Shown piece after piece: positions 1-11,710 of a DNA stretch of 64,000 bases. The stretch comes from Furcasterigmium furcatum (lineage: Eukaryota; Ascomycota; Sordariomycetes; Glomerellales; Plectosphaerellaceae): NCBI GenBank assembly GCA_001599815.1, contig BCIA01000004.1, positions 1,552,862 through 1,616,861 of the forward strand, given 5' to 3'. Numbering within the stretch: position 1 is the stretch's first letter; each line of letters begins with the position of its first letter. Under the pieces are notes generated by a model. It did no database searches. It worked only from the letters and a program-made list of their open reading frames with translations, and had not been told where the DNA came from. A program made the position numbers and the translations under genes.

Positions 1-230
1 TTTTGTGTGGTAAGGCGTTAATGGCCTGAGGCTTGGACGAGGAGGAGGGGCTTATTTCTCCGCGATATCCCTACGGCGTTCGGGGTTGATACCAAAAAGC
101 ATGCGGCAGCCCAGCTCAGCATGCGGTCTTTATCATTCATCCAGTGTACCATGTCTTTACTATAGACGGATTCAATCAATGGAGTCTGCTCTCATCTTGA
201 CGCCTCGTTGAAGGCCACTCGCTCCCGCCA
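1..230. other. intergenic, 3' flank of the oxygenase gene
   Basis: I see no gene, RNA or repeat here. It contains the region just after the stop codon of the oxygenase gene on the minus strand. Confidence 0.5.
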
Positions 231-1363
231 TCAGTCATCGTTGACATACTGGTCGAACACGTCCGCGTAGAACCTCCGCCCAACATCCCGATGACTTCGT
301 ATCTTCGTCCGTAGCTGGCTCTCCCCCCAGGTATCATACTTCCCCCTCAAGAACGGCGAGTCCACGCCCCTCGCCTCCTCGGCCTCGCCCGCCCCGGCGT
401 CCTTGAACGCCTCCCCGCGAAAATGCGCACCCAGCGCCCCGGCCTCCGCCTTGGTCAGGTCCCTCCTCACGCCCTGGAAGAACGGCACGCTGAACCTCGC
501 CTCCCCGCCGCCGAGGACGCGGTGCGTCGTCGCCCGGCACGCGCCGGCCGTGACGACCTCGAATGCCTGGCCGATGTTGACGACGAATGTGCCCGGGACG
601 GCGGGGACGTCGACCCAGTCGCCGCGCGTGTTGAGGACCTGGAGGCCCCGTACGCGCGGCGGGGAGGCCTGGAGGAGGAAGGTCCACCAGCCGGAGGAGT
701 CCTTGTGCGGGCCGACGCCCTGGGAGCCCGGGGTGGAGGGGGGGTAGTGGACGAGCTTGAGGCGGTGCTGGTCCGAGAGGAAGGGGAGGAGGGCGGAGGG
801 GGAGGGGAGGGAGAGGGCCTTGGCGACGAGGAGGAGGAAGCGGGTGCCGAGGGCGGTCAGCTCGGCGATGTAGGTCTCGATGACGGGGCGGAGGGAGGGA
901 TAGGAGGATGGCCACTAGGAGAGAGTTAGCCGTGATGGCGTGGTGAGGGCTGGGGGGTGGTGCTTGAGCCTCGACATACGGGGTTCGGTCCTCGGAGGCG
1001 TTCACAAAGAGGCATGCCCTCGGCCCAGGTAGCTGGTAACTCGTTGGCGAACTCAAACTGCTCTCGCCGGTCCGGCCTGCCTGCTGTCGTCTCTGAGCCG
1101 TCGGCGCTGTAGCCGAGGAAATGGGGTGAGTTGCTCAGGGCGACTTCATCTTTCGCGTCCTGTGGCAGGCTGAAGAGCGTCGGCAGGGCTTGGATGACGC
1201 CGTCGATGACCGGTTCTGGGACGCCATGGTTCTCGATGTACAGGAAGCCGACGTGTAAGAGAGCATGCCGGAGTTGGGACAGGAGGAGCGGCTCAGTTTG
1301 AGGGTCGTTGGCGAGGGAGAGGTCGATGCGGGGTATTTCGGTGAAGTTCTTGGGTGACGCCAT
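231..1363 (-). CDS. 2-oxoglutarate/Fe(II)-dependent oxygenase (isopenicillin N synthase-like)
   Basis: Two exons (1363-980 and 914-231) around a 65-nt intron with GTATGT donor, GGCTAAC branch and CTCCTAG acceptor; the product is 355 aa. The N-terminal DIOX_N-like part carries 'IPRIDLSLA' and 'VGFLYIENHGVP'. The C-terminal double-stranded beta-helix part has the iron-binding H-x-D ('GPHKDSSG', about H198 and D200), a distal histidine ('ATTHRVLGG', about H259) and the 2-oxoglutarate-binding R-x-S ('RFSVPFF'). The full iron triad argues for an active cytosolic oxidoreductase. The substrate cannot be read from sequence; relatives act in secondary metabolism, flavonoid-like hydroxylation or gibberellin-type reactions. 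The upstream neighbour is divergent and shows no pathway link. Confidence 0.88.
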
Positions 1364-2691
1364 GTTTCGTTGATGATCCCATTCACAGGTCAGACAATGT
1401 GAAAGGCCTGGGCATTATTGTGCTGAGTGCTGGGGTCAACTCTGGCAGTTGTCAGAGTCGAGATGTTGTCCAAGTGGCGCGGTTGGCAGTTGAGTCTAAT
1501 TCATTGCCACCGACCGAGTTTGGGGTATCACGCAATCGACATCGGCCTACAACTGATGCTAGACTCGGTGAGGAGGCCGAAGCACTACAATCGTGATGTC
1601 GACATTCCGATCACCAGGGCGCCCATACACGTACGAGTAACTGATGTTGAGTCAAGACAGCACAAGGTGGTGTCTACAATACGTCAAAAGCCCGGCTCTT
1701 CCGATCGTATCAGTGAGTAGTCTGGGGGCTCAGGGCCGATAAACTGAAGGCTCCGAACTGAGCGGTCATCTTCCCGCCGATTGCTCTCATGCTCAACAAC
1801 AGACAACGTCTCGAGTTCTCTGGAAGTGAGCATTCACGTAATGGTTCAAATTCAGAGTCAGTACACGATCTCACAGGGACTTCCCAGCAGGCCCAGTGAT
1901 GGGCTTACACCAACAACTCGGATCCTCTTCGTGTAAGTCGTCGACCTAGTACAGCCAGTTATCATGTCATCTCCAGCCACAGACATACCATGCTTCCCCA
2001 AACCCCGTGCTCGGGATCATATATTCCCTGAGGATCCCCTCGCTTGCAGCATCATGAGGGGCAGTGCCAATCCAACCCCTGGAAATCCGCCGCTAATAAG
2101 CAGCCATGATGCCCTCCGCCAGCACACCCGAACCCAGACTCGCCGTGTATTATCCGGATGAGGAATCGCCGCCCTGCACATCGAGCCTCAACCATCCCGC
2201 TCCCAAGACGGGAACCGCCTCCCCGCTCCTCACCTCGCATTCACCCGACAACCGCTGCACTTAGACCGCGAGATGCTCGCTCGAGAAATGCATCCAGCCT
2301 TTTGCCGCCGGTGAGACTGCCACGTCGCCCAGCTCTCGTCCTGCTTCTACTCCTCCTCCCCTCTGCATCGCCAACGTCCGTCGAAGGCCACGGGCGTCGA
2401 TCCTCCGACCGCGAGCGTCTCTCCCCTCAGTTCGCCTAGTTTCCCGACAGCTTTCCGCCTGCAACAACGTCGCATCCGCTGCAGGTCCAGATGAGAGAAC
2501 CAAGATGGCCAGCCGATGGCCTGATGCTGTGTGCGCTGCTCCTCGCCGTGCCGCCCGGCGGTGTCCTGGGGCATGAAGGGCACGATGAGGTCCAGGTAGG
2601 AATACATATGAGACCGGCTCCTCCCCCTCCGGCGCCCTCGGAAATCTGACAGGCACGCAAGCAACCGCTCGAGGAAGCGGAGAATCCAGAC
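1364..2691. other. intergenic, divergent promoter region
   Basis: About 1.3 kb between the divergent oxygenase and alpha-galactosidase genes. Only short overlapping frames without recognisable motifs are present. It must hold both promoters, but I could not single out a convincing site. Confidence 0.5.
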
Positions 2692-4180
2692 ATGGGCATC
2701 ATCAGCAACATCCTCCCCGTCGCGGGGCTCGTTTCCCTCGGCGCCGCGCAGCTCACGAGCCCGGGGGGCGTCGGCCGCCTTCCCGCCCTGGGGTGGAATT
2801 CCTGGAACGAGTACGGCTGCGACATCAGCGAAGAGGTCTTCCTCGACGTTGCGCAGCGCATGGTCGACCTCGGCCTGAAGGACCTGGGGTACCAGTACGT
2901 CAACATCGACGACTGCTGGAGCGATCGCGAGAAGCGCCGCGACGAGGTCACCGGCGAGATCGTCGTCGACAAGGAGAAGTTCCCCCGCGGCATCAGCTAT
3001 GTCGCCGACGAGGTGCACAAGATGGGCCTGAAGCTCGGCATCTACAGCAACGCCGGTGAGTCTGCCGACCAGAACCTCAAGGAGCAGCACTGACAGCCAC
3101 CAGGCAAGTCGACCTGCGGTGGCTTCGAGGCATCCCTCGGCTACGAGGAGATCGATGCCGCCACCTTTGCCAAATGGGGCATTGACTGTAAGTCATCATC
3201 ACCTACCGCCTCCCTCCCCCTCCCCGTCCGCCCCTGACCCACGACGCGCCCCAGACCTCAAGTACGACAACTGCGCCGTCCCCGAGGAGTGGTGGGACGA
3301 CTGGAAGTACATCCCGGAGCTCTGGTTCGGCGGACCCCCGAACGAGAACCAGGCCAACGGCGAGCTCGTCAACTCCAAGACCGACCAGCCCGCGCCCCCG
3401 GGCTACGACTGGGCCACGTCCAACTCGGCCCTCCGCTTCCGCCGCATGCGCGACGCCCTCCTCCAGCAGGACCGCGTCATCGAGTACTCCCTCTGCGCCT
3501 GGGGCCACGCCCACGTCGAGCGCTGGGGCAACGACACGGGCCACTCCTGGCGCATGTGGGGGGACATCGTCCCCGAGTGGCTCGGCCAGCACCAGTGGTC
3601 CTGGGGCATCATGCCCATCCTCAACCACGCCTCCTTCTTCTGGAACACCTCCGACTTCTGGGGCCACAACGACTGGGACATGCTCGAGGTCGGCAACGGC
3701 AACCTCACCCTCCCCGAGTCGCGGAGCCACTTCGCCCTCTGGGCCGCCCTGCGCAGCCCCCTCCTCATCGGCACCCGCCTTGTCGACATCCAGCCAGAGA
3801 TCCTCGCCATTCTCGCCAACAAGGAGCTCGTCGCCTTCAACCAGGACCCCGCCCACGGCGCCTCCGCCCGCCCGTACAAATGGGGCGTCAACCCCGACGG
3901 CACCTGGAACATCACCCACCCCGCCGAGTACTGGTACGGCCAGTCCGTCGCCGGCCACCACGTCTTCGTCCTCAACACCCTCGACGACGTCGACACGCGG
4001 GAGGTCCTCTTCGAGGAAATCCCGAACCTCAAGGCGGGCAAGCGCTACGTCGTCCACGACATGTGGACCGGGAAGGACCTCGGCGCCTTCGAGGACTCGG
4101 TCACCATCGAGCTCGAGCCTCACGACACGGCTGCCCTGCGCATCCACGAGGTCGAGTGCCCCCCCAAGAAGGAGTTGTGA
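2692..4180 (+). CDS. secreted alpha-galactosidase, GH27 family
   Basis: Three exons (2692-3055, 3104-3187, 3255-4180) give 457 aa. The first ~20 residues form a signal peptide, so the enzyme should be secreted and would remove terminal alpha-1,6-galactose from galactomannan or raffinose-type sugars. GH27 hallmarks are present: 'LGWNSWNEYGC' at the start of the barrel, 'NIDDCW', the nucleophile in 'YLKYDNC' (about D154) and the acid/base in 'DWDMLEVGN' (about D291), followed by a C-terminal beta domain. Splicing across the first intron restores the sequence 'YSNAGKSTCGGF', which is typical of the family. The start is the first ATG giving an intact signal peptide. The assignment is firm; exact substrate preference is not readable. 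Confidence 0.95.
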
Positions 4181-4694
4181 GGATTGTCACCTCGAAAATG
4201 AATGCGGTCTGAGGCAACGCAGAGATCTATGAGCAAGGTAGGTCGGCAGATCAAAAAGCAGAAAGGAAGTGAGGAGACAGCGTCACGGGCATACGGCAAC
4301 CCTCAGCCGGGGCCTTCGTGTCATCAGAGTCATCATTAGCAAATCTATCCCAGTTGCCGTTGAACCGGTACAAAGTCCCAAAGAGCCATGCTTCTAACAA
4401 GAGTTCCACCCCATGCGTCTCTCTCACTCTCTCGCTCTATTCCATGCCGTCCGTCTTCGGGCGGTCGTTACCGCGTCGCGCGCTCTTCTATCGCCCTGCG
4501 TTGCTCAGTTCCGCCAAAGTGCATCGCTTTAGACAAAGGCCACAGGTGTCGGGTCGGAAGTGCACGGGAAGCCTGGCCTGCTCGTGAGACCGGTGCCGGA
4601 AGAGCACGCTGACCGCTGTGTCGGAGCAGCTCGGCCGCCCTGGGACTCGGTCGTGTGCTTGAAAGGTCCTCGCCGTCTTGACTTCCGGGTGCCT
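4181..4694. other. intergenic between convergent genes
   Basis: About 0.5 kb holding the 3' ends of the convergent alpha-galactosidase and trehalose phosphatase genes. No further feature was recognised. Confidence 0.5.
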
Positions 4695-7600
4695 TTACTT
4701 CTCGCCCTCGGGAATCTGGCCCTCCACCACACTCAGGGCGGCCAGATTGACCTGGCCGAACCGCTCGTGCGGCTCGTCAAGGTGGTCAGCGCCAGCGAGG
4801 AGCGCCACACACTCGACGACGTCGACGGGCTCGAGCAGGTGCCAACGCGCCAGGGTGACCTTGGTGCTGGCACCGACGGTCACAGTGAAGACGTGCTCGT
4901 TCTCGACCTCATTACCAGACACGCCGTTCAGGGCCCGGAACATGTCCTCGTCGGTGAAGTCGTCGCCGGAGCAGAGGACGAACTCGACCTTGCCAGACCC
5001 GCCGTCCTCGGCGGCCTTGTTGTTGTAAGTCGTGACCAGCTTCTTGGAAATCTCGCCCTTGTTGATGAAGGTCGGCCGGACCTCCACGTTGGCCTTGCCG
5101 CTCATGACCTCCACCTCCCACTTCTGCGCCACCGTCCTGTGGAGCTCCTTCTGCAAGTCCTGGGCCATATGTACGCCCTGCTCGGGATCGGCAAGGCGGT
5201 AATGCCAGGTCAGAGCGCATCTCTTGCGCTCGAGGAAGGATCCTAGGTCTTGTGTTAGTCGCAGGTTATCAAGGAACGCTCGGGTTGTCACTCACCAGGC
5301 ACTCGGTCGGTGTACTGCTGGAAGATCTCCATGACTTCGACTTGCCATCCCATGTCTGCCTCGTCTGCCAGGTTGACCCAGTCGTTTGAGCCAGGCTCCT
5401 TCATGAAGCTGCCGTGCTCGGCGCTGAAACCGAGACCCTCGATGTGGCCGAGATGCTGCATCAAGAACTCCTGATCTCTACCAGAGATGATCCAGACAGC
5501 ATTCCGGGGGTCGGCTGCCAGGATTTTCAGCGTGTCAAGCACACGCTGCGACGGGATGGCCGCGCTCGGCTCGCGCACGATCGGGGTAAGGGTGCCGTCG
5601 TAGTCGAACATGAACAGGCGCTTCTTGGCGTCCATGTAAGTCCGGAGCATCAAGGTCCTGTCGAGCAGAGGCGTGGACACCACGCTCTTCTCGCTGGCAA
5701 GCACGTGGACCAGCTTCTTGACGAAGTGGTCGATCCAGTTCTGGACGTTGCGCGTGGTGACGTGGTTGTACAGGTTCTGCTGCATCGCGCTGCGCATCTC
5801 AGCCGACATGGTCAGTGCCCTGTTGATGTTCTCGGCAACGCCCGTCAGATCCCAGGGGTTGATGTGGATGGCATCCTTCAGGTTGCTGGCGGTGCCGCTG
5901 AACTCGGAGATGATGAGGGGGCCGTGGCTCTCCCGCTGGCAGACGATGTACTCCAGACTCGTCGTGTTCATACCATCTCGTACCGAGGTGATGAGGCCAA
6001 TGTCGCCGGCGCGGAGGAGAGCGTAGTACTCGTCGGGGGTGAGGTACTGGGGGTAGTGCTGAACGGGCGAGAAGCCCAGGCTGCCGTACATTCCGTTGAT
6101 TCTCATGACGAGCTCGTTGACGCGAGTAGCAATCTTGTTCTCGGAATCTTCCTTCTCCGACTCAACGCTGGTCGGCGAGGTGACCTGGATCAAGACAACC
6201 CTCTCGCGCCACTCAGGGTACATCTCCAGGAATCGTTCGAACGCCTGCAGCTTCTGCGCGACTCCACGCACGCTGTCCAGGCGATCACGGCCAACGATGA
6301 TCTGCTTGTCCTTGTACATCTTCTTGAGCGCGTCGTACTTTTCGGTCACGGCGTCAGACCAGGCGTAGGTCTCGCACTTGGCGGCGTCAATTCCGATGGG
6401 GAACACTCCGACCTGGACACGCGCTCCATAAGCGTCAACGCCGAGATTGTCGGAAGGGAAGCCCAGGATGCGAGTGCAGCAGCTGGAAAAGTGACGAGAG
6501 TAGCTGTACGACTGGAAGCCGATGAGGTTGGAGCCCAGCATACCCTCGAGGACCTCCTTTCGTCGGGGCAGGCAGCGAAGGAACTCGCTACTCGGGAAGG
6601 GCGAATGGAGGAAGAAGGCGATGTAGATGTTGGGCACACGCTGGCGGAGCATGCTAGGCAACAACAGGAGGTAGTAGTCGTGCACCACAACGATGTCACC
6701 GGGCTTGTACAGCTCGATAATCTTGTCGGCAAACTTCTGGTTCACCCTGTAGTAGTCCGACCAGGCCAGGCGCTCCTTGCGGCCATCCGTCGGCTCGTTC
6801 TGCTTGTAGTGGAAAAGCGTGAACAAGTCACGCTCCGCATAGCGGCGCCATCGGCTCTGGTCCTTGAGGCGGATCCCCTCCTCCTGCTTGTCGGCATCGT
6901 CGCAGAGCCAGATGGGGACGGTCTTGATGCTGCTCTCGTGCAGGAGCTGCTGTTCCAGCCGCAACTGGTCGCCCTTGGGGATCCAGAGGCCGTCGGAGAT
7001 CGGCGGGGTCGGCAGGCGGCTGTTGCCATCGACAGGAACGGGCGCGGAGAGATGGTTCAGGGGTCGGATGTGCTGGGTGGAAGCGGGAGGCGTTCCCGGG
7101 GGTGACACCTCCTGAGGGACATCAATCTCGCCGGTCCATGCAACAACGGTATGGTCCCAGGGCGTCGCGTCGGACGAGAGATAGGCGAGGGAGTCGAAGA
7201 GGGCAGATTGGCCACGGCGTGTCTTCAGTTCCTGTACAACGCGAGAAGCAAATGATGTCAGCGGCGGGGTCGCGAACGAGGGGCAGAAGGGGGGCAGCTA
7301 TCTCGGTTGGGGTCTAGAGTCGCACGTACCCAGTCAGAGCTTTTGCGGTAATTGAAGGAGTGCGGCATGTTGAACGTCGCAGAGAGGATGCTCCCCGTCA
7401 ACGTGAGGTCCGGGTTCGCATCGCGAATGTCGGACATGGACTCGCGTTGATCCATTGTGGCGAGAGTCATGCGCTTGAGGATATCGGCTGCGGATGTCGT
7501 CGGCTTGGTCGAGGGTCGGGGCGCAGAGGTGGGATTGCGCGAGAAGTAGCCGCTGGAGTCGTTATCTTCAGCGTCCGGCTTCGGGGACTGGTATGTCGCG

Positions 7601-7770
7601 AGGTTGATGCCGGGCGTTGCGGCGTAGGCGGCGGCGGCGGCGCGGGCTCTGAAGCCACCGACGGGTGAGTCTCTTTCCGCCAAGTTCTGGGGAGAGCTGG
7701 TGGGAGCGGCCGTGGTAGCGGAGGAGTCGAGCTGAGCTACGTCCTCGTCGAGGGAGGGGTCCTGCGCCAT
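4695..7770 (-). CDS. tps2: trehalose-6-phosphate phosphatase (Tps2/OrlA type, GT20 plus HAD domains)
   Basis: Three exons (7770-7330, 7231-5296, 5242-4695) give 974 aa. A ~190-residue low-complexity N-terminal part with Ser/Thr-rich stretches precedes a GT20 glycosyltransferase-like domain ('LHSPFPSSEFLRCLP', 'RDGMNTTSLEYIVCQ'). A C-terminal HAD phosphatase domain follows, with 'DYDGTLTP' (D690/D692), 'ISGRD' and 'SGDDFTDEDM'. This order is that of Tps2, which dephosphorylates trehalose-6-phosphate to trehalose inside the trehalose synthase complex in the cytosol. The GT20 part of this class is normally structural, not catalytic. The ATG at 7770 was chosen because upstream in-frame sequence reads like leader. 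The upstream region is rich in AGGGG motifs, consistent with stress control. Confidence 0.95.
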
Positions 7771-10394
7771 AGTGATGCTGTCAATTGCCTGGCCTGGAAC
7801 GTTTCGCTGTGCTGTTGCTGGGAAAACGAAGAGGACTCGAGGCGCAAGGATTGCGCAGTCGTCCAAACACCAAATCAGGGGGAACAGGAGGGGAGCGGTA
7901 CGGTCAGGGGAGAGATTCGAGGCTATCTCCTCGCAAGCACTCGATCTTTTAGCTTGATAGGCAAGCCGGGCTTTCAGCCTGTGTGACGGACGGACGGGGC
8001 GAGCGACGTCCGGAGGAGCAGCGCCGGGAACGAGGGGTATGACGGACGGTCGACGACGATGGAGGGGCACGACAGGGGAGAGAGCTGGCGGGCCGGGAAA
8101 AAGTAACGGGTGTGAGATAAGTGTGACGAAACTACTGGCGCCGGCGGTGTGGTTGGATCGGTGCGTGCGTGTCGGAAGCCCAGCCAGTCGTGTCGGTTCA
8201 CGTAGGTAGGGGAGGGAGGTGGTGGGAGAGGCGACAGCTCGAGAACGAGAAGAGCTGTTGATGTCGATCGAGTGATTTTGCGGGTCTGGGCGTGTTCGAG
8301 GGATGGATCGTGGGCTTGCCAGGACGATTTGCTCCTGGGATGGCTGGCCGCCTAAGTAGAAGTGGGCTCGTCCAGGTACTAATTATTAGCAGACGAAGAG
8401 CACTGGCGGCGGCCAGCGGCGGTCCTCCGAGCGCCCAGCCTCTTGGGTGTTGCTTGTCAGCCGGGTCTGGGCCTTTACTGAGGACGGACAGCTGGGAGCT
8501 CAGTGATTGGCGCCGCCGGCAGTGACGTGCCGCCTTGATTCGCCGGGGAGGGCTTGGGCGTCCCGGGATATTGCGATTGCCAAATGGGGACGCAACGTTG
8601 GCTACCGGGCGATCGTTGCGATCTTCCCAGACGAGGATGATGTGGATGGCGGGCTGGCTGCCGGCCGGAATGACGGGAGCAGCGGATTGAGAGATAAAAG
8701 CTCTTAGGGGCAGCCGTTTGCAACGGGGGATGAGAGGTATGATGGAGTTCTTTGTCCGCCGGAGCTCGGGTGGCTGTTGCTGGAGTTCTGGTGATAGTGG
8801 ACGGGACTGAATGGTGGTGGTGAAGGAGACCTGGGAGTCCGACTTTTTTCTTGGGACGGCGGACGTGGATGTTTCGTTGGTCCACAGCCGTTGCTTGGAA
8901 CTGGAAGGCACTGCTCAGATCATGTTCATCAGGCAGTCACGACCGTGAACGTCCGAGACGGAAAGAACGCGAGGTCCACAGGTGCGGGCTTCTTTGGCGT
9001 TTGGCCGAAGATATCCCAGGGCGGGTTCCAGCGAGTGTGGGCGCTGTCGTCGCTGTTGTCGTCGCTGATTCCGCCGGGGAGCATCTGGCTGCCCGCCGTT
9101 TGGGGTCCGTGCCTCGGCTAAGCACCCGCTAAAGTGCCGCTAGCAGTTCGCCAGCTCGAATCAAGCTCGTCTCCTCTTTTTCTGCATCCAGGGACTGGTT
9201 GGAATCTCTCATCCGCTTCACTCTGGCCTCTTGGAAAAGACGGTGAGAGGACGATATCATGGGGTTGGCGGCATCAGACAGCGAACCCTGGGGTTGTCAG
9301 GATCGTTCCCCGCAGTCGCCTCCTGGAGAGGGAAGTTGTCGAGATGCTGGTCTGCCCGGTATCAGACTGGCCTGGCCGCGTTCCAGAGCCCACATGTCAA
9401 ACCCCTGAGATCCGATGCCGCCGCTTCATCCCATGTCACTGTTGCCCCCCTCGCTCGCGGACTCCCGTCGGTCGCTTGAGGAGCCCTTCTATTCCTGTCC
9501 TGTGCTTGGCCGGAACCCCTCCACCCCTGGACGTGGTGCGTGGGTCTTCAGGGGACAAGCCCAGCCCGGTCGTTGCAGAAGCGTCTTGTCTCGGCCTGTT
9601 ATCACTGACTGGGAGGTCAGCCAGCCAAGCTTCTTCAAGTTGGAGACATCTGCATGAGGTGAGGCGCCCTGACGGTCATCGCTCTGGCATCGAGCTTGTC
9701 GGCAGCCTCGCCTCACTTCCTCACCTCCTGGCACTAAATCCCATATCATCGTCGGCCGGCTGCCTGGGCCGGATTCTGCCTCAATATCCCTCTTCTCGCT
9801 CGGAGCCCGCCCATGTCAGCCGAATCAGTCGCCGGTGCATGAGCCATTTTCCCGTCTCTGATGCTCCCAATGGCACACACAAAGCGCTTCAGCTCTGCCC
9901 AACGAGACATTTTCATGCCATGCCGCAGCAGCCAGAGAGGGTAATTGTCCGCAGGAACGGCGCGCGCGGGCGCCACCGATGCGAGAAGCACCCGATCTCA
10001 CTCGAGATGTCGGCCACATGTCACGCATGAAGCCCTGCCAATGGTCAGCCAGCAGTACCGTCGCTTCGCCTCACGTACTATCGCATCACACCAAAGGTCC
10101 TATAGGGCCGACACACGCCCATTGCCGTATTGCGATTTGAGCTTCTCTGCCTGACGTCTCCGAGCCAAGCCGACGTGCTGCATCCATCTTGTCCCTCATG
10201 CAGGCCCGATGGCGCCACCCGCGTGGCTTCATATCGACGTCGGAGTCTCGTCCCGGTATTACACACACTCTCTTGCTCTCTCAGAGGCAGTCCCTGCTGA
10301 GGCTCGTCCCGATCGCCCTGTTAGATGTATGGCCAGAAGTTCGGACCTTGGCCTTGCTGATGAGTCTGGTCTTGGTCTCCCTGCGGTCCAAAGT
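7771..10394. other. long intergenic/5' leader region
   Basis: About 2.6 kb between the tps2 start and the 3' end of the BTB gene. Open frames of 237 aa (8198-8911, minus) and 298 aa (9134-10030, plus) exist. They have no recognisable domain, odd Ser/Pro/Arg composition and overlap frames on the other strand, so I treat them as chance. The part next to 7770 is probably a long leader and promoter for tps2. Confidence 0.45.
7877..8078 (-). promoter_or_regulatory. cluster of six AGGGG (STRE-like) motifs upstream of tps2
   Basis: AGGGG occurs on the plus strand at 7877, 7889, 7906, 8033, 8063 and 8074, which lies 107-308 bp upstream of the tps2 ATG. AGGGG/CCCCT is the stress response element bound by Msn2/4-type factors in yeast, where trehalose genes are known targets. 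That the sites act here is inference. The region is generally purine-rich, which raises the chance rate. Confidence 0.45.
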
Positions 10395-11710
10395 TCAGGG
10401 GCCTTGGCCCTGCTGACTGTTCCCCGGGTGGTTCTGCTGCGCGAGACTCGGAAAGTTGAGGCCTTGGCCCTGCTGATTAAAATGGCCCTGGTAGCTCTGA
10501 GCTGGGAAGAAGTTCGGAACCTGGGCATGGTGATTCGAATTCTGGTAGCCCTGCCCTGCGAAAGGGTTCAGAACTTGACCCGGGAAACCGTTCAAGCCTT
10601 GGTCCTGCTGGCCCTGGCCCTGGCCCTGATACATCGACTGTGGGAAAAGGTGGAAAAGGTTCGGGCCGGCTCCTGGCAAGGGAAATAGGCCATTGGGCCG
10701 TTGGGGATGCATCAGATTCGTCGGAGGGTGGTATGGCAGAACAGGCAGCCGGAAATCAACGGCGGGCGGCGCGGGGGGAACAGCGGCCGGCACTGGAGGG
10801 AAACCGGCGGCGGGCGGCGTTGGAGGCTGAGTGGGACCGGGCCGCACGGGAGCGGGAGGCGGAGACTGGAACAGAGGTCCAGAAACACTGTGCTCTCTGC
10901 CCTGCGCAACCATTTGGATCGTCCAGTCCCTCTCGAACCTTGGTTCCTCTCTCTTGTACTCGATCACCATGTAGCGACTCAGTTCCCCGCGGTCGGAGTC
11001 ATCGACGACGGCACGCACCATGGTCTCTCGCAGGAGATGTTCATCATCCCCGCCGTACCGACTGTAGACGAAGCGCATGGCGGCGCGCCAGTCCTCGCCG
11101 TTGATAATGCGGCCCGCTCTGCGGTCGAAATACCAAAATCGCATGAACTGGACAATGGCGGCGGTGCGGAGGCTGGGGATGAGGAAGTAGTCGCCCATGC
11201 GGTAGAGTCTGACACAAGTGTAGAGGGCAGTGTCGTCGTTGCAGATGGCTGGGTTGTCGATCACTGCAAGTGGTCAATGTCTGTTCTTGGACTTGTACGT
11301 TTCCGCACGCGAAAAGGGGGAGTGCTTACTGCCAGTATACATCCACTCGAGGACCAGATCGACCTCTTGCTCGGTGTACTCTCCCTCCATGAGCTTGATC
11401 TTGTTCTCCTCGTCCTGGGGAAATTAGCTGCCGATTTTAAGATGCCACGAAGGAAGACCTACACTCCATCTCAGCGACGCCTCGAAGAACTGGCTACCCG
11501 TGACGACGATGAGCTTGTGGACCCTCCAGGTCCTGGCGCCCAAAACGATCTCGAGGTCGGAGAATCGTCCAGACTTGAGCAGTCTGGATTGCAAGTCAAC
11601 TTTGGATCTCGGCTTTCTGACGACGAGAAAAGAACTTACTCTCCATACTCCTTGGCGAAGGGGCTGGCGACGAAGGGCAGCAGCACGGATGGTCCATGAC
11701 GTTCAGCCAT
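10395..11710 (-). CDS. BTB/POZ domain protein with Pro/Gln-rich tail
   Basis: Four exons (11710-11640, 11583-11463, 11414-11330, 11263-10395) give 381 aa. The ATG sits in a strong context (GCCGCCACCATGG). A fungal-type BTB domain runs from about residue 25 to 130: 'LLKSGRFSDLEI', 'RTWRVHKLIV', 'SQFFEASLRWS', 'DLVLEWMYTG' and 'ALYTCVRLYRMGDYF'. The C-terminal third is Pro-rich and then Gly/Gln/Asn-rich with recurring QGQG units, and is probably disordered. BTB domains mediate dimerisation and often cullin-3 binding; the actual partner is unknown. The first intron is 56 nt (donor GTAAGT, acceptor AATCCAG); an earlier AG at 23 nt would also keep frame but is too short for an intron. Confidence 0.82.

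Noticed and set aside
5414..7105. A 563-aa open frame on the plus strand opposite tps2.
   Set aside because: Shadow of the GC-rich tps2 coding exon; Val/Leu/Gly-rich translation without any motif. The same applies to long frames opposite the alpha-galactosidase (3203-4147) and the GH140-like gene (46833-48476).
9134..10030. A 298-aa plus-strand frame as a gene.
   Set aside because: No domain, low-complexity Ser/Pro/Arg composition, overlapping frames of similar length on the other strand and no splice context.
11617..11639. A 23-nt intron in the BTB gene (GTAAGT to the first CAG).
   Set aside because: Too short for spliceosomal removal. A 56-nt intron from the same donor to AATCCAG also keeps frame, has a TTGAC branch and places the start of the BTB domain correctly.
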